A DNA stretch of 64,000 nt from Echinarachnius parma (lineage: Eukaryota; Echinodermata; Echinoidea; Clypeasteroida; Echinarachniidae). Each line of letters begins with the position of its first letter. Within the stretch, counting starts at the first letter, position 1. The translations under genes were made by a program, and so were the position numbers. Of the stretch, positions 23,577 to 34,335 are shown in pieces. The notes beneath the pieces were generated by a model that ran no database searches, was not told where the DNA came from, and saw nothing but the letters and a program-made list of their open reading frames with translations. Location of the stretch: assembly GCA_037951105.1 (NCBI GenBank), contig JBAMJV010004014.1, forward strand, positions 248,001 through 312,000. The letters are read 5' to 3'.

Positions 23577-23882
23577 GTTTTCCTATCCCAACAAAAGGCT
23601 ATACCACCTGACGAATTTGAATGACAAATTCACGAAATTGTTTGCACAATGACGAAATTGAACTTAACATTCACCACCCGCTCAGTGGCCGAGACGAATT
23701 CCAATGACAATTGACGATTTTGAATGCGAAATATTTGAAATTGGTTGACCAATGACGAAATAGAATGACCATTGACGAAATTGAAGTTGGGATTTACGCT
23801 CTGTTGGTTTCTCGGGACGAAATTGAATGACGAATTAATGAAATTGAATGACAATAGTGTTAAAATGAATGGGAAAACCTAT
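22975..23882. mobile_element. 908-bp TIR element with TAGGTTTTCCCATTC ends
   Basis: Terminal inverted repeats of about 90 bp begin TAGGTTTTCCCATTCATTTT and match closely at both ends, with subterminal repeats of TTCGTCATTCAA. TA lies on both sides (22973-22974, 23883-23884). A 14-bp repeat TATAATAAAGAGTA is also present on both flanks (22957-22970 and 23883-23896). That is longer than expected for a TA duplication and may be a pre-existing tandem repeat in the target. The centre holds two (CA)n runs. No coding sequence. Confidence 0.82.
23310..23574. repeat. Two (CA)n microsatellites
   Basis: (CA)n at about 23309-23358 and 23540-23574, separated by unrelated AT-rich sequence, in the centre of the 908-bp element. 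Confidence 0.95.
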
Positions 23883-25530
23883 ATAATAAAGAGTAGAATA
23901 TGCGATAACAATTTTCAAAAGCATCAATCATTTCAAATTAAGAACGACCCATAGAAAGAACTGACCTGATTTCAACAAAAGTTCAAAAAAAAGAAAAGAA
24001 AAAAAGGAGACGTCGCTAATCGTTTCATGAAAGGAATTGCCTTTTCAAAACAACTTAAAGAGTAACATACATCAAAAGCAAAGGTATATACAATAGATTG
24101 CGGTAAGTGCGAAATCGGTCAATCTATTTACCAAAATAGAGTAAGCGTGGAGTACAAAGTTACATGCGAAACAATAAAGCAACGAAGTGTGGTGTCACAG
24201 CTCATCGTTGCCATAGGCAGCTTGATTCAAGGAAAAACAAATAAAAAATACGTGTGATTGATCGGTTGCCAAGACAACAGCCAGCCTACCTCAAACCAAA
24301 AGTCGGTGTTTTTTTAAATCATTACTGCCTAAGGTAAAACGAGTGTGACGACATCACCTGGCACTCTGCGCTCAAGTAAATGATCGGGAAACAAAAAGAA
24401 GGCATTATTTAACCAGAATAATTCGCATGGGACTATTTTACTTATAATATATCGAAATTCGAACAAAATATCCCAAGAATATTGCATGGAATAAAACAAG
24501 TATATACATAACAACTGCCTTGTATCAATAAAGTCATTGACAAAATTATTATTGAAAGTAAAATGAAATTGCAATTAATCATAAACATTAGATAAATACA
24601 ACAAGCATAAACAACATCAAACGAATCAGTCGTGTATTCAAGGTATGAGATAAATGTAAGGCTTTCAAAAGTGTAAACATCGCACGATGAAAGAGAACCC
24701 GTCACGGGAACTGACCTGGTTTGTGTGATACTCCATGAATGGAACTCTTTTGGATGCTTAAAAGAAATAAATCTAAACAATTTTGATTCAAAATTAATCG
24801 AAATTTAAAATATCATAATCTATAAATATACACGTATCAAAATGAGTGCGAAACCAGGTTGCTCCTTGTGAAAGGTCGTGAAACACTGCATAGAAAGACG
24901 ACTAAATACAAGTCAATAGGGCATCTTTGCACATCTAGCATTCAAATAAGAACGATCAGAACAATCATAGAGTATGACGCATTATAAAGGCGGAGGGGGG
25001 GGGGGGGGGGGGTGGCAATTTACTTCCCTATTTCTCATTATTCCATCACTCCCCAACCACCACCCCCACCCAAGGCAGGTTTTTTTTTTTAGGTCATATT
25101 TTTCTTTATTCCTTTTTTTTAAAGACTTATTTTAATCGTTGTTTTCCGTTTCTCACTGCTAATTAATGTTCACATTTTCACACTTAACTGGTAATTATAA
25201 TGTTATGTTAAGTCATACACTTGTTTCATGTTTTCATTTCATTTCCATTTTTCACACAGTGCTTGGGGCATTTCTTTATCTATGTTTGTCTTTATTCTGT
25301 TTTTTAAAGAGTTATCTTAATCTTTCTTTTTGAGATACACACTGCTAATAAAGTGAAATGGAATTGTATAGGCCTATTCCTATAAAGCTACACTCTCATT
25401 TGTACGATACGAGCGAGTAGCTTTATAGGAAAACAATACAACTAAAGAAATTAATGAAAAGGATTGCACACATTTCAAAGATGTTAGCCCGTAGACGAAA
25501 TAGAATGTATGAACGCCTACATTTTATCTT
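23883..25530. other. Unassigned DNA inside the 7.9-kb element
   Basis: No reading frame with a recognisable domain. It contains a poly-G run near 24992-25011 and a 15-bp inverted repeat (25377-25391 against 25417-25431, TTCCTATAAAGCTAC). A short phrase (GAACTGACCTG) recurs near 23959 and 24708, hinting at degraded repeats. Confidence 0.4.
25377..25431. repeat. Hairpin with 15-bp perfect arms
   Basis: TTCCTATAAAGCTAC and its complement are separated by 25 bases. No other support for a function. Confidence 0.7.
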
Positions 25531-25754
25531 TGAGGATGAAAGCGAATACTCTTCACCTGATTTTCTAAGTTGAATGGTGTTATTTCAATTCGGTTTGACA
25601 AAAGTTGGCAATCGCACGGTCTAAAAATAAAATTGAATGAAATTATTTGCAAATTCAAACACGATCCTGATCTTCATTCAATTTCGTTCTAAATTGCGTG
25701 CTGTTAATGAACATTTGAGTGCTATTTTGACGAAATTGGCCGGGAAAACCTGTA

Positions 25755-26340
25755 TCATAAAATATTGTCGAGTATGTATGTCGGATGCCAAGCTACACAT
25801 CAGTGGCGGGAGTCCCAATGTGAGAGCAGGCACCAGAAATAGTAGGAGTGATTTTTGTTTATTTTGTATTGTATTATGATTATCTCAGTTTGTAAGTGAA
25901 GTGGAAAAAAGAAGACAAAGGTATACCATGTATTATGTCTTTGCACTAACATGCACAAAATAAAGCTCACGAAATGTTTGCACTAATTTGTTTAAGAATT
26001 AGTTTTATTAATATGAAGAAGGAAAAAAAACGCATATCGCGATAATTCATTAGTAGCTTTAAAATAGTGTTTATTTATGAATATATTTGTTGTGTTTGTT
26101 TTCGCTTTATTATCATAATTAAGTGTTGTAAGAGAATCGTTTTGACCATAAGAGACCCACTTCCACATATGTGGCGGGAGTCCCGATGCGAGAGGTGGGC
26201 TTTGTTATTGAAATAAGGAAAATTGTTACATTTTTGTATATAAAAGTAATATTCATAATAAAGTAGGAAAAAGTAGGAAAACATAAGTAGGAAAAGAAAT
26301 ATCGCGATATTTTTAGCGGTGCCATAGAATATGTTGATGA
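25755..26340 (+). repeat. I-clade 3' UTR, distal part
   Basis: Resumes exactly where the uninterrupted copy predicts (TCATAAAATATTGTCGAGTATG) and carries two further GGCGGGAGTCCC hairpin cores (about 25797-25823 and 26157-26200). The last core has longer flanking complementarity (CCCAC...GTGGG). An AATAAA occurs at about 25958. The 3' limit is estimated. Confidence 0.6.
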
Positions 26341-26721
26341 TATATAAAATGTTATAATATTTTTAAAATATGTGAAGAAGAAATTAATAGAAAAGCAATT
26401 GGCAACAATAGTCAGATTTGACTGAATGCCACCAAACTAAACAACAACAACACATAGAGATGCGTGTTAAAAGCTTTTCTGCGAGCGGAGGTCTTGTTTT
26501 AGTTTGCGAAAGATGCTCGACGAGATTTCCCAACCTTGAACCTTGAAGAGAAAATCCCTATAGCAGCTCACTCGGGAAGCTAAACTGGGATGACTGGTGA
26601 TGTGACGTCAAAGGCCGACGTGAAAAGTGAGGTTAATTACAGTGTAGGTGAATGTGTTTCGAGTCCATTATATACAATAAGAAATTGAGTGTTTAAGTGC
26701 AAGTAAAAACCAAGCTCTGAT

Positions 26722-26873
26722 CTACAGCATCCTGGATCCCACCGGAGGCTGCATGCATCTAAGAGCTGGTAGGGCAGCCTTCTGGAAAGCAGTCACAGAT
26801 GTTGAGTTGACTGCTATGCGTGGTAGTTGATTACAGATTCGGATGGATCGTGGGTAGAAGGAGAATTTGTAGG
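26722..26873 (-). pseudogene. Jockey/CR1-like retrotransposon, C-terminal piece (minus strand)
   Basis: The minus strand reads YKFSFYPRSIRICNQLPRIA, then STSVTAFQKAALPALRCM, ending near 26722. This is the C-terminal 'FFPRTI-WN-LP' block of many non-LTR proteins. Its upstream part lies 17 kb away at 43876-44796, where the frame ends ATIDPYK at the other copy of TTTGTAGG. Between 26341 and 26721 I see only presumed 3' UTR with no clear tail. Confidence 0.75.
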
Positions 26874-27778
26874 CAGGCCTGCCGGAAGCAGTTTTGGATT
26901 GGGGGGGCAAAGACCTAAGGGGGCTCACGATTTTGTTGTGTAGGGGCTCATGCCCAACCACACTCACAGGGTTGCCAGAGATGAGAGTGAGACATTGTGA
27001 GGGAGCGAAGTGACTGAGCGGGGGGGGGGGGGGGGGGGGGGGATGTGGGAGGGGGGTATTTGAAATTGTGCAATCTGGTGCATACTTAGATAGGAAATTT
27101 GGGCTTAAGATTAACTGTATCTGGGAAAGCGTGTTATGATTTGATCGACCAGAAATTTAAAATATATTTTTCACGAAGAAAACAAATAATTGACACACTA
27201 ATATGCCACATTATGTATGATCCAACAACATTGCCTACAGCCAATAATGAGTCCCGAGGGAGCGAAGCGACCGAGGGCTGGGGCAGAGCCAGATGGGGAG
27301 GGTTTGGGAGGGGGTATCCCCCTCCCACGGGGAAGATTTTGCATTTATATACTTAAAATGGTGCAATCTGGTGCATACCTAGATAGAAAATTCGGGCTTA
27401 AGATTAACTGTATCTGGGAAAGCGTGTTATGATTTGATCGACCAGAAATTTTAAATATATTTTTCACGAAGAAAACAAATAATTGACACACTAAGAAATA
27501 TGCCACATTGTGTATGATCCAACAACATTGCCTACAGTCAAGAATGACTGGGGCTGAGCCAGAGGAGGGATATAAATTAGTTTTTGAACGTTAGAATTAA
27601 CAAGTCTTAGCTTATACATTTTATTTATTTATTTATTCTCGGGGGGGGGGGGGGCTTTTTTTTTGGGGGGGGGGGGGCAAAAACGCGTTTTGCCCCCCAC
27701 CCCCCCCCCCCACTTTTTGGATTGGGCGGCCGCCCCCCCTGCCCCCCCCCCCCCCCCCCCCCACTTCCGGCGCCTATG
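26874..27778. mobile_element. hAT-type element, left copy
   Basis: Left end CAGGCCTGCCGGAAGCAG, then TTTTGGATTGGGGGGGC. Right end GCCCCCCCTGCCCC...CCACTTCCGGCGCCTATG, the inverse of the left. The interior has about two degenerate units of the 189-bp GC-rich repeat seen in the right copy and long poly-G/C runs. Non-coding. The base pairs after its right end (GCAACAAC) do not repeat its left target. Confidence 0.75.
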
Positions 27779-28150
27779 GCAACAACTGAACTTTAAGGTG
27801 CTATCCACCCATTAATTTATCCCCATAATAGAAATAATAATGATAACTGAACTATCTCTGATTATTATTTTGTGATTAATGGCGCCATGATAGTTATGTT
27901 TTGTTCAGTTCGTTAATTTGATACGATTACTTATTATTGTTTTGTTTGCTCTAGTTTGTGAACGATTATGCTGTAATTAAATTACTTTGTTTTATGCTTT
28001 GTTTGGATTGACCAATTATTTCCAGAATAAGATTGGATCAATAATCGTGATCATTTGAAAACAAGATGATTATACATTGTCTATACTGCTCAGTATTTGA
28101 ATTCATGTGATAAAGCCTATTTGTACATTCAGTGTATGTTAACCCTTTAA

Positions 28151-30008
28151 AGGGACAGGTCCACTTTTACAAAACGTCTGAACAGCTTTCAATTGACGGA
28201 TGGGGATCAATGTCACACGCAAAACAAAAATCAGAGCGAACAGCCCTCTAATTTGGATTCTACGAATGAAAAACGAATGCGTCCCTCCATTTAAACTATA
28301 TATCGGTCAATAAAGGATTTCAACTGATTTAGCATAATATTACAACAATATAGTACTAATTCTCGTAAAGGTATTGTGAAGCCGACTAGATCACTAGTTA
28401 CTTATGAAAGGCCTGGACCTATAATTCATTAAACCGCACTAGCTTTATTAGTTCCATTCTAAGTATATTTTGGATGCTAGGGTGAAGTATAAGTAACTTC
28501 TTCTCCTTCGTTCAGATCACAGACATGTACACATTTCATTAACCATTCGCCAGTTTTTGCACATGTCAACAAAGTTACTAGATCACTTTAAATATAATTA
28601 TGAACACCCCGGAGTCTTAACTTCTTCGTATTCTAAAATTCTTCGTATTACACATCGATTGCACAGTTGCAAATTATCCTTCTTTCTTCTTCTTCAATGT
28701 AACACGCAAAACAAAAATCAGAGCGAACAGCCCTCTAATTTGGATTCTACGAATGAAAAACGAATGCGTCCCTCCATTTAAACTATATATCGGTCAATAA
28801 AGGAGTTCAACTGATTTAGCATAATATTACAACAATATAGTACTAATTCTCGTAAAGGTATTGTGAAGCCGACATTTGTTAACGTATGTCACGGAAAAAG
28901 ATCTCAAAAAGAAAGAATATATAATTACATGTAGTCAGTTTAAGCGATGTTTGGGTATTTTTCTTGGTAAACGCTCACACATTAGTACTTATGCGCGGGT
29001 CACGTAGCTAGCGCGGGTCACGTAGGGGTCATGCATACCGATCTGGCACTCCGTGAAATGTATTTACGAACTTACTCACCGGCCGAAAATACGTATGTAC
29101 CTAATTAACCGACGTCCCTCAGTTTATTCAGTTTTAGGTCTATAACTCCACGAAAAAGAGATTTCAAGTCCTAATTTTTTCAGGCATGATATTAAATGAC
29201 ATTTCCTTTCATATAAGTCAATAACTTATAAGTAACTTCTTCTCCTTCGTTCAGATCACAGACATGTACACATTTCATTAACCATTCGCCAGTGTTTGCA
29301 CATGTCAACAAAGTTACTAGATCACTTTAAATATAATTATGAACACCCCGGAGTCTTAACTTCTTCGTATTCTAAAATTCTTCGTATTACACATCGATTG
29401 CACAGTTGCAAATTATCCTTCTTTCTTCTTCTTCAATGTAACACGCAAAACAAAAATCAGAGCGAACAGCCCTCTAATTTGGATTCTACGAATGAAAAAC
29501 GAATGCGTCCCTCCATTTAAACTATATATCGGTCAATAAAGGAGTTCAACTGATTTAGCATAATATTACAACAATATAGTACTAATTCTCGTAAAGGTAT
29601 TGTGAAGCCGACATTTGTTAACGTATGTCACGGAAAAAGATCTCAAAAAGAAAGAATATATAATTACATGTAGTCAGTTTAAGCGATGTTTGGGTATTTT
29701 TCTTGGTAAACGCTCACACATTAGTACTTATGCGCGGGTCACGTAGCTAGCGCGGGTCACGTAGGGGTCATGCATACCGATCTGGCACTCCGTCAAATGT
29801 ATGTACGAACTTACTCACCGGCCGAAAATACGTATGTACCTATTTAACCGACGTCCCTCAGTTTATTCAGTTTTAGGTCTATAACTCCACGAAAAAGAGA
29901 TTTCAAGTCCTAATTTTTTCAGGCATGCTATTAAATGACATTTCCTTTCATATAAGTCAATAACTTCCCAACTTTTGAATTTTGGCTTGCAAAAGTGGAT
30001 CTCTCCCT
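28151..30008. mobile_element. Kolobok-like element with TTAA duplication
   Basis: TTAA lies on both sides (28147-28150 and 30009-30012). The left end AGGGACAGGTCCACTTTTAC and the right end GCAAAAGTGGATCTCTCCCT are inverted with few mismatches. TTAA targets belong to Kolobok and piggyBac; the AGGGACAGGTCCAC type of end favours a Kolobok-like MITE. The interior is non-coding and contains a 739-bp tandem duplication. Confidence 0.75.
28482..29959. repeat. 739-bp tandem duplication
   Basis: 28482-29220 and 29221-29959 are almost identical, with only scattered single-base differences. A shorter third copy of part of the unit lies at about 28215-28385, and the first part recurs at about 30222-30436. 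A 74-codon frame appears twice only because the DNA is duplicated. Confidence 0.85.
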
Positions 30009-30435
30009 TTAACCAATGATGGTTTATTGAGATTTGATAGATATTTAGAGCTGGGTGCTCGGATTAAAAGAATATCTTAAATTATATATTCCATATGTTG
30101 TTGCCTTATTTCTTTGAGTATTAATCACATATAACAGAACCACACCTATCAAATCAGACTTGGTAAATACAGTAAGATCTGACAGCGTATACCCCAAATG
30201 GCCCAAATAGGACCACCCATTGAAAGGCCTGGACCTATAATTCATAAAACCGCACTAGCTTTATTAGTTCCATTCTAAGTATATTTTGGATGCTAGGGTG
30301 AAGTATAAGTAACTTCTTCTCCTTCGTTCAGATCACAGACATGTACACATTTCATTAACCATTCGCCAGTTTTTGCACATGTCAACAAAGTTACTAGATC
30401 ACTTTAAATATAATTATGAACACCCCGGAGTCTTA

Positions 30436-30436
<1 letters not shown>

Positions 30437-30466
<30 letters not shown>

Positions 30467-30608
30467 CTTCTTCTTCTTCTTCTTCTTCTTCTTCTTCTTC
30501 TTCTTCTTCTTCTTCTTCTTCTTCTTCTTCTTCTTCTTCTTCTTCTTCTTCTTCTTCTTCTTCTTCTTCTTCTTCTTCTTCTTCTTCTTCTTCTTCTTCT
30601 TCTTCTTC
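30437..30608. repeat. (CTT)n microsatellite, first array
   Basis: About 57 uninterrupted TTC triplets between GAGTCTTAA and CAGACCTTTCG. On the complement this is poly-AAG. The poly-Ser, poly-Phe and poly-Lys frames through it are not genes. Confidence 0.97.
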
Positions 30609-30639
30609 AGACCTTTCGAAAGGAACGAGTGCAACAAAC

Positions 30640-31140
30640 TAAATACTACTGCAAATAATAGTACTAATATGACCATTTATATAGCGCAGCTACTATAATC
30701 TACTGTGCTTTAATGATTATAATTAACCATGGTCATCAAATACATTTCAAACTCACACAAATGATATGTATATTCAATACAATACATGGTTATACAGATG
30801 GTTACAAACAAATGTTAGAGTATGTGAGTGCATAATATGGGACAAATAACACTCTGATAAATTTAATTAAAATTGTCCGTCTGGTCAGGAAAAGATTATC
30901 ATATTATGAAGCTGAAACGAAATGTGACTGTGATGGTGTATTAAAACATTTTAAATAATTAGAAACTAAATGTTAACAGGGTAGATTTACATTGAATATA
31001 AACAAAATGAAATGCTCCGGTTGGACTCGATCCTGCAACCTTCGGATTCTTATATAAACCGATGCTCAACCTTCCTAACCTTCCATGTGATTGTAGTCAA
31101 TTTTGTCGAACCATGATTTGGATATGAACATAAATACATG
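30640..31140 (-). mobile_element. SINE-like unit with tRNA-like box and L2-like tail (seven occurrences)
   Basis: On the minus strand a tRNA-like stretch includes AATCCGAAGGTTGCAGGATC followed by GAGTCC; GGATCGAGTCC fits a pol III B box with one mismatch, and TCGG/CCGA could form the anticodon stem. The 3' end is GCTGCGCTATATAAATGGTC, an L2-style tail. The B-box segment recurs at 31023, 34591, 35087, 36296, 39865 and 40360. Tail-only copies lie at about 31676, 36952 and 41210. Inference: a tRNA-derived SINE that borrowed an L2 tail; the A box is poor, so this is tentative. Confidence 0.5.
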
Positions 31141-31786
31141 ACAATTTAATTTTTTTTAAATGGATATATAGTATAGAAATCTTTCTAAACTTTCGTGGAC
31201 GTACCTGGCCAATGGAAGGATCAAGAGCACTGTGAATTGTCTTAATCACCCAATCTGCTTAATTCCATGTAATTATGATGAACCGCGATGATCTCTTTCG
31301 TACGAGTAATTTTGATTCACATCATGGCTCTCCTTGATTCGACATAGTCTAGACTTTTGCAATGCATGGTGGATTCACACGAATAATTACTGCACGATAC
31401 TTTGGCCTAAATAATAATTATGAATAATATCGGGGGTCTGAACTCAGTGAACTGTGATCTGATGACGCACGCTATTATTCATATTACGTGATACAATGTT
31501 TGTCTTCATTCACCCCTTTCTAAAGATCTTTAAATATAATTATGAACACCCCGAACGTAATTAATTCTTCCTTCTTCGTATTACAAATAGATTGTACAGT
31601 TGCAATTTTTTCTTCTTCTTCCTCTCCTTCTCCTTCTCCTCCTTCTCCTTCTCCTTCTCCTCCTCCTTCTCCATAGTACTAATATGACCATTTATATAGC
31701 GCAGCTACTATAGTCTACTGTGCTTTAATGATTATAATTAACCATGGTCATCAAGTACATTTCAAACTCACACAAATGATATGTAG

Positions 31787-34335
31787 TGTTACGAATTTTC
31801 ATGATCGTATTTGCAAAGTATTGGACAATTATAACTGAGCCGTAGTAGATGAATGTATAAATGTGTTTCGTCATTGATTCATGTTTAGTCAGACCTCCAC
31901 TATCTCTTTTTCTTTTGATTCACATTCCTCAGTTCCTCGCCCTCCCGCGTGGGTCGTATTACTCTCATCTTATCGTCTTGTTTTGGAATCAGAACAAGTG
32001 GCCCTCTCTCTCCTATACCAAATACCACTTTCCTTTCCTAAAATTCCTTGCTATAAGTAGAACATGTTGACATTCTCTTGCTCATATTTTGAATTCCAGA
32101 AATTCCCCCATTTTATAACTTTGGTGTTTTATCTTATTCTTTGTTTTAGAAAGAATGCTTTGTTTTATATGAAGTTGAAGTATGTGTAGAACTATGCAAT
32201 GTTTCTTATGATGTTGAGATATTTGAAATGCCTTACATATTTGTCGAAGACTTCAACATTTCTCTACTTTCTGTAAAGTGTATAAATACTTGAGTTTTCC
32301 TAAATGAGGTGGTTAGTTGTACCGGGGAGTTTGTTAGTTGTACCAGAGAGCTCGTAGCCAGTGTGGGTCGGAGTTAGCTAGCTATGGGTTAGGTTGGAGT
32401 TAGTTAAGTTTTTGAGCTAGTTCTGATCTGCGTTCTCCGCAGCCTACATTTATTAATCCCACATTCATGTTAACCCCTATGTGGTATGTACTAATGAATA
32501 AACTCAAGCAGTTATATTTCAGAACTTGAATCCCCGGGGGGGGGGGGGGGGGGGGGGGGTCACTCCCAACATGACTGGCTACGCACCCGCGTCAGAAAAA
32601 AAGTGTCGAAAGGGTATCATTTTCAGCTATATACGGCGTCGTCGACGTTTTCCTTAAATAGGGGTGTTTTTCAAGCACTGATCGCACAAAAACCTAAAAA
32701 AGGGTACCTTTTCAGGTTTACAGGTTTCGACGTTTTTCTACAAAAGGGGTCCCTTTTTAGCTACCGTAGCTCAGTACTAGGTTTTCGAATACTAGTACTG
32801 TATTTGTATTTCTGCGGAGTGGCTGTAATATATGTGTGCATGAATGTTGTGTGCGTGTATACGCGTAACAAGTGCGCTACATGCAGTGCGCTATTCACAT
32901 GCATCACAGTGGTCGCTAGTTCAGACGGTATTTTCAGCATAAATTTCCAGTGATCTGAATATATTCGAAGCTGCGATGCGTCAGAGCCACGAAAGAGCGA
33001 AATACGACTTTAGGATGAAGCCTTCGAAGGACAAGGAGTCATTTACCAACCGAGAATCGGCATTTATTGATACATTTTGTATCTAATACAATGGAGACGG
33101 GCCCGTAAGTAAAATAGTAATAAACGGTGGCAACGAATGTGTTTGCATAAATTACAGCTGGTAGTACTGGTGTGGTGGTAGGGGCCTAGTGCCACTGACT
33201 CTAGCCCGGCGATATGGGCGATCGATTACAGGAATTTCCGCTGAGCCTGAGGGATGATAATTATTCTGGAGCACCCATTATATCAGTTATATAAACTAAC
33301 TATATAAAACACATTATTGAAGGATACAAACTTCCTTTTACTGAGACTCAGAGATAACTTGTCCTAGCTACAATATAATTATAAATTATAGTTTCTTGTA
33401 CTAATTGCAATTCTAGGCTGAAAAGATTATTCAAATTGATTGTTTGTGTCACTGAGCTGAGTCACTGACATCACTGAGTGTGGGTCTACTCCGTTGAACG
33501 CTCTGAGTGACATGGGTCATGCTATGGCCATGGTCATGAGCCGATGTATGAGTGCACTTCTAAGTTCTAAGTAACCATGTCCATGAGGAGGATGAGCCGA
33601 TCCCAATGCCTTTATCGAGCTGCCACTTGAGCCAGATGGATCCTTGACGATGTCGACAATCATCGCCCAGGGCCAGGCCCCATGACCGGTGACCGGATGG
33701 TGCATGGCACGACCTGATGATTGTAATGTGTCGAGTCATTTAGATTCAAACACTTTTTTCTTTTTATGGGTTTACCGTATAGTATTCAGCAAAAAGGTAA
33801 ATTAACCATTTTGCGTCACTCGAGTCGAGGTTTTAAAACCCTTATGCCATTTTAACAATTAAGGGGTGTTAACTTTAAAATTATACGCCTTTTAGGCTCC
33901 ATTCAGAAAAGGTGCGATACATACGCCATTTAGGGTAAATTTCAGAAATGGTGCGATACGCCATTAGGGTCAATTTTTAAAAAGTGGATACGCCATTAGG
34001 GTCCATTTTTTAAAAGGTGCGATACGCCATTTTTGCCCATTAGGGTCCATTTTTAAAAAGGTGCGATACGCCATTTTTGCCCATTAGGGTCCTTTTTTAA
34101 AAAGTTGTGACACGGGTGGGTAGCACTTGTGTATGAGAGTGACCCCCCGGGCTTGAATCCTCATTTATTATTATCTCCTTGCGTTGGATTATCTGAGGCA
34201 CGCTACCGTGATTGATTGCGAACCTGTGTGATTGCTAAGTGAAATGAACGTATTAATTTAAAGGCACACAATACATCATCATTATCATCATCATCTTCAT
34301 CCCAAACATGTGTCACCCCCGATAATTTTGTAACA
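31787..34335. mobile_element. LTR-like or TIR insert, TGTTACG...TGTAACA, copy 1
   Basis: It interrupts a SINE-like unit; the empty site ATGATATGTATATTCAATAC is present at about 30756, 34824, 36034 and 40104. The ends are TGTTACGAATTTTC and TAATTTTGTAACA, with a short flanking repeat GTA(G/T). Inside are a TATA-like GTATAAATACTTGAG (about 32280), AATAAAC (about 32501) and poly-G. TG...CA ends with promoter and poly(A) signals suggest a solo LTR or a non-autonomous LTR element. An internal inverted pair (about 32525-32595 against 34105-34160) is unusual for an LTR. No protein is encoded. Confidence 0.5.
33890..34100. repeat. Degenerate tandem repeat GGTGCGATACGCCATT
   Basis: About six units of 35-45 bp built on GGTGCGATACGCCATT and TTAGGGTCCATTTTTAAAAA. 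The same array is present in the second 5.27-kb unit at about 39165-39375. Confidence 0.8.

Larger units (their letters stand above)
17837..25752. mobile_element. 7.9-kb TA-flanked element with TAGGTTTTCCCGGCC ends, carrying nested elements
   Basis: The left end TAGGTTTTCCCGGCCAAATT and the right end AATTGGCCGGGAAAACCTG are inverted over about 34 bp (through CGTCAAAATAGCA). TA lies on both sides (17835-17836, 25753-25754). The uninterrupted target is present at about 17092-17127: GTTAATATCATAAAAT is split here exactly at TA. So a short TIR element inserted precisely and was later swollen by a CR1-type element, a truncated copy and another MITE. Its own remnants are about 17837-18117 and about 25530-25752. 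TA duplication suggests a Tc1/mariner-like mechanism. Confidence 0.82.
1990..26340 (+). mobile_element. I-clade non-LTR retrotransposon, fragmented by nested insertions
   Basis: Seen: colinear pieces of one element on the + strand. They are an ORF1 N-terminal part (2293-2697), an ORF1 C-terminal part with zinc knuckles (6070-7082), endonuclease (7094-7796), linker and RT (7797-8942 and 10233-10890), RNase H (15236-15738), the ORF2 end (16562-16702) and a repeated 3' UTR (16703-17388, 17787-17836, 25753-26340). Known: APE endonuclease, RT and RNase H following a CCHC-bearing ORF1 is the I-group layout. Inference: an element of perhaps 5-6 kb stretched to about 24 kb by later insertions. The exact 5' end is unclear; a (TC)n run at 2041 may lie in its 5' UTR. 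Stops and frameshifts make it inactive. Confidence 0.8.

Noticed and set aside
23630..23954. Frames with FNFVN / NDELMKLND words
   Set aside because: They read through the subterminal repeats of the 908-bp TIR element; no coding evidence.
28557..29520. Identical 74-codon frames at 28557 and 29296
   Set aside because: Identity comes from the 739-bp tandem duplication of non-coding DNA; no domain and no conserved start context.
30373..30676. Poly-Ser and poly-Lys reading frames over (CTT)n
   Set aside because: Triplet repeat DNA stays open in several frames on both strands; the same happens at 35599-35971 and 40873-41269. No other coding evidence.
31010..31105. Functional tRNA gene
   Set aside because: Only a B-box-like sequence and a weak fold; A box and acceptor stem are poor, and it is in a multicopy repeat.
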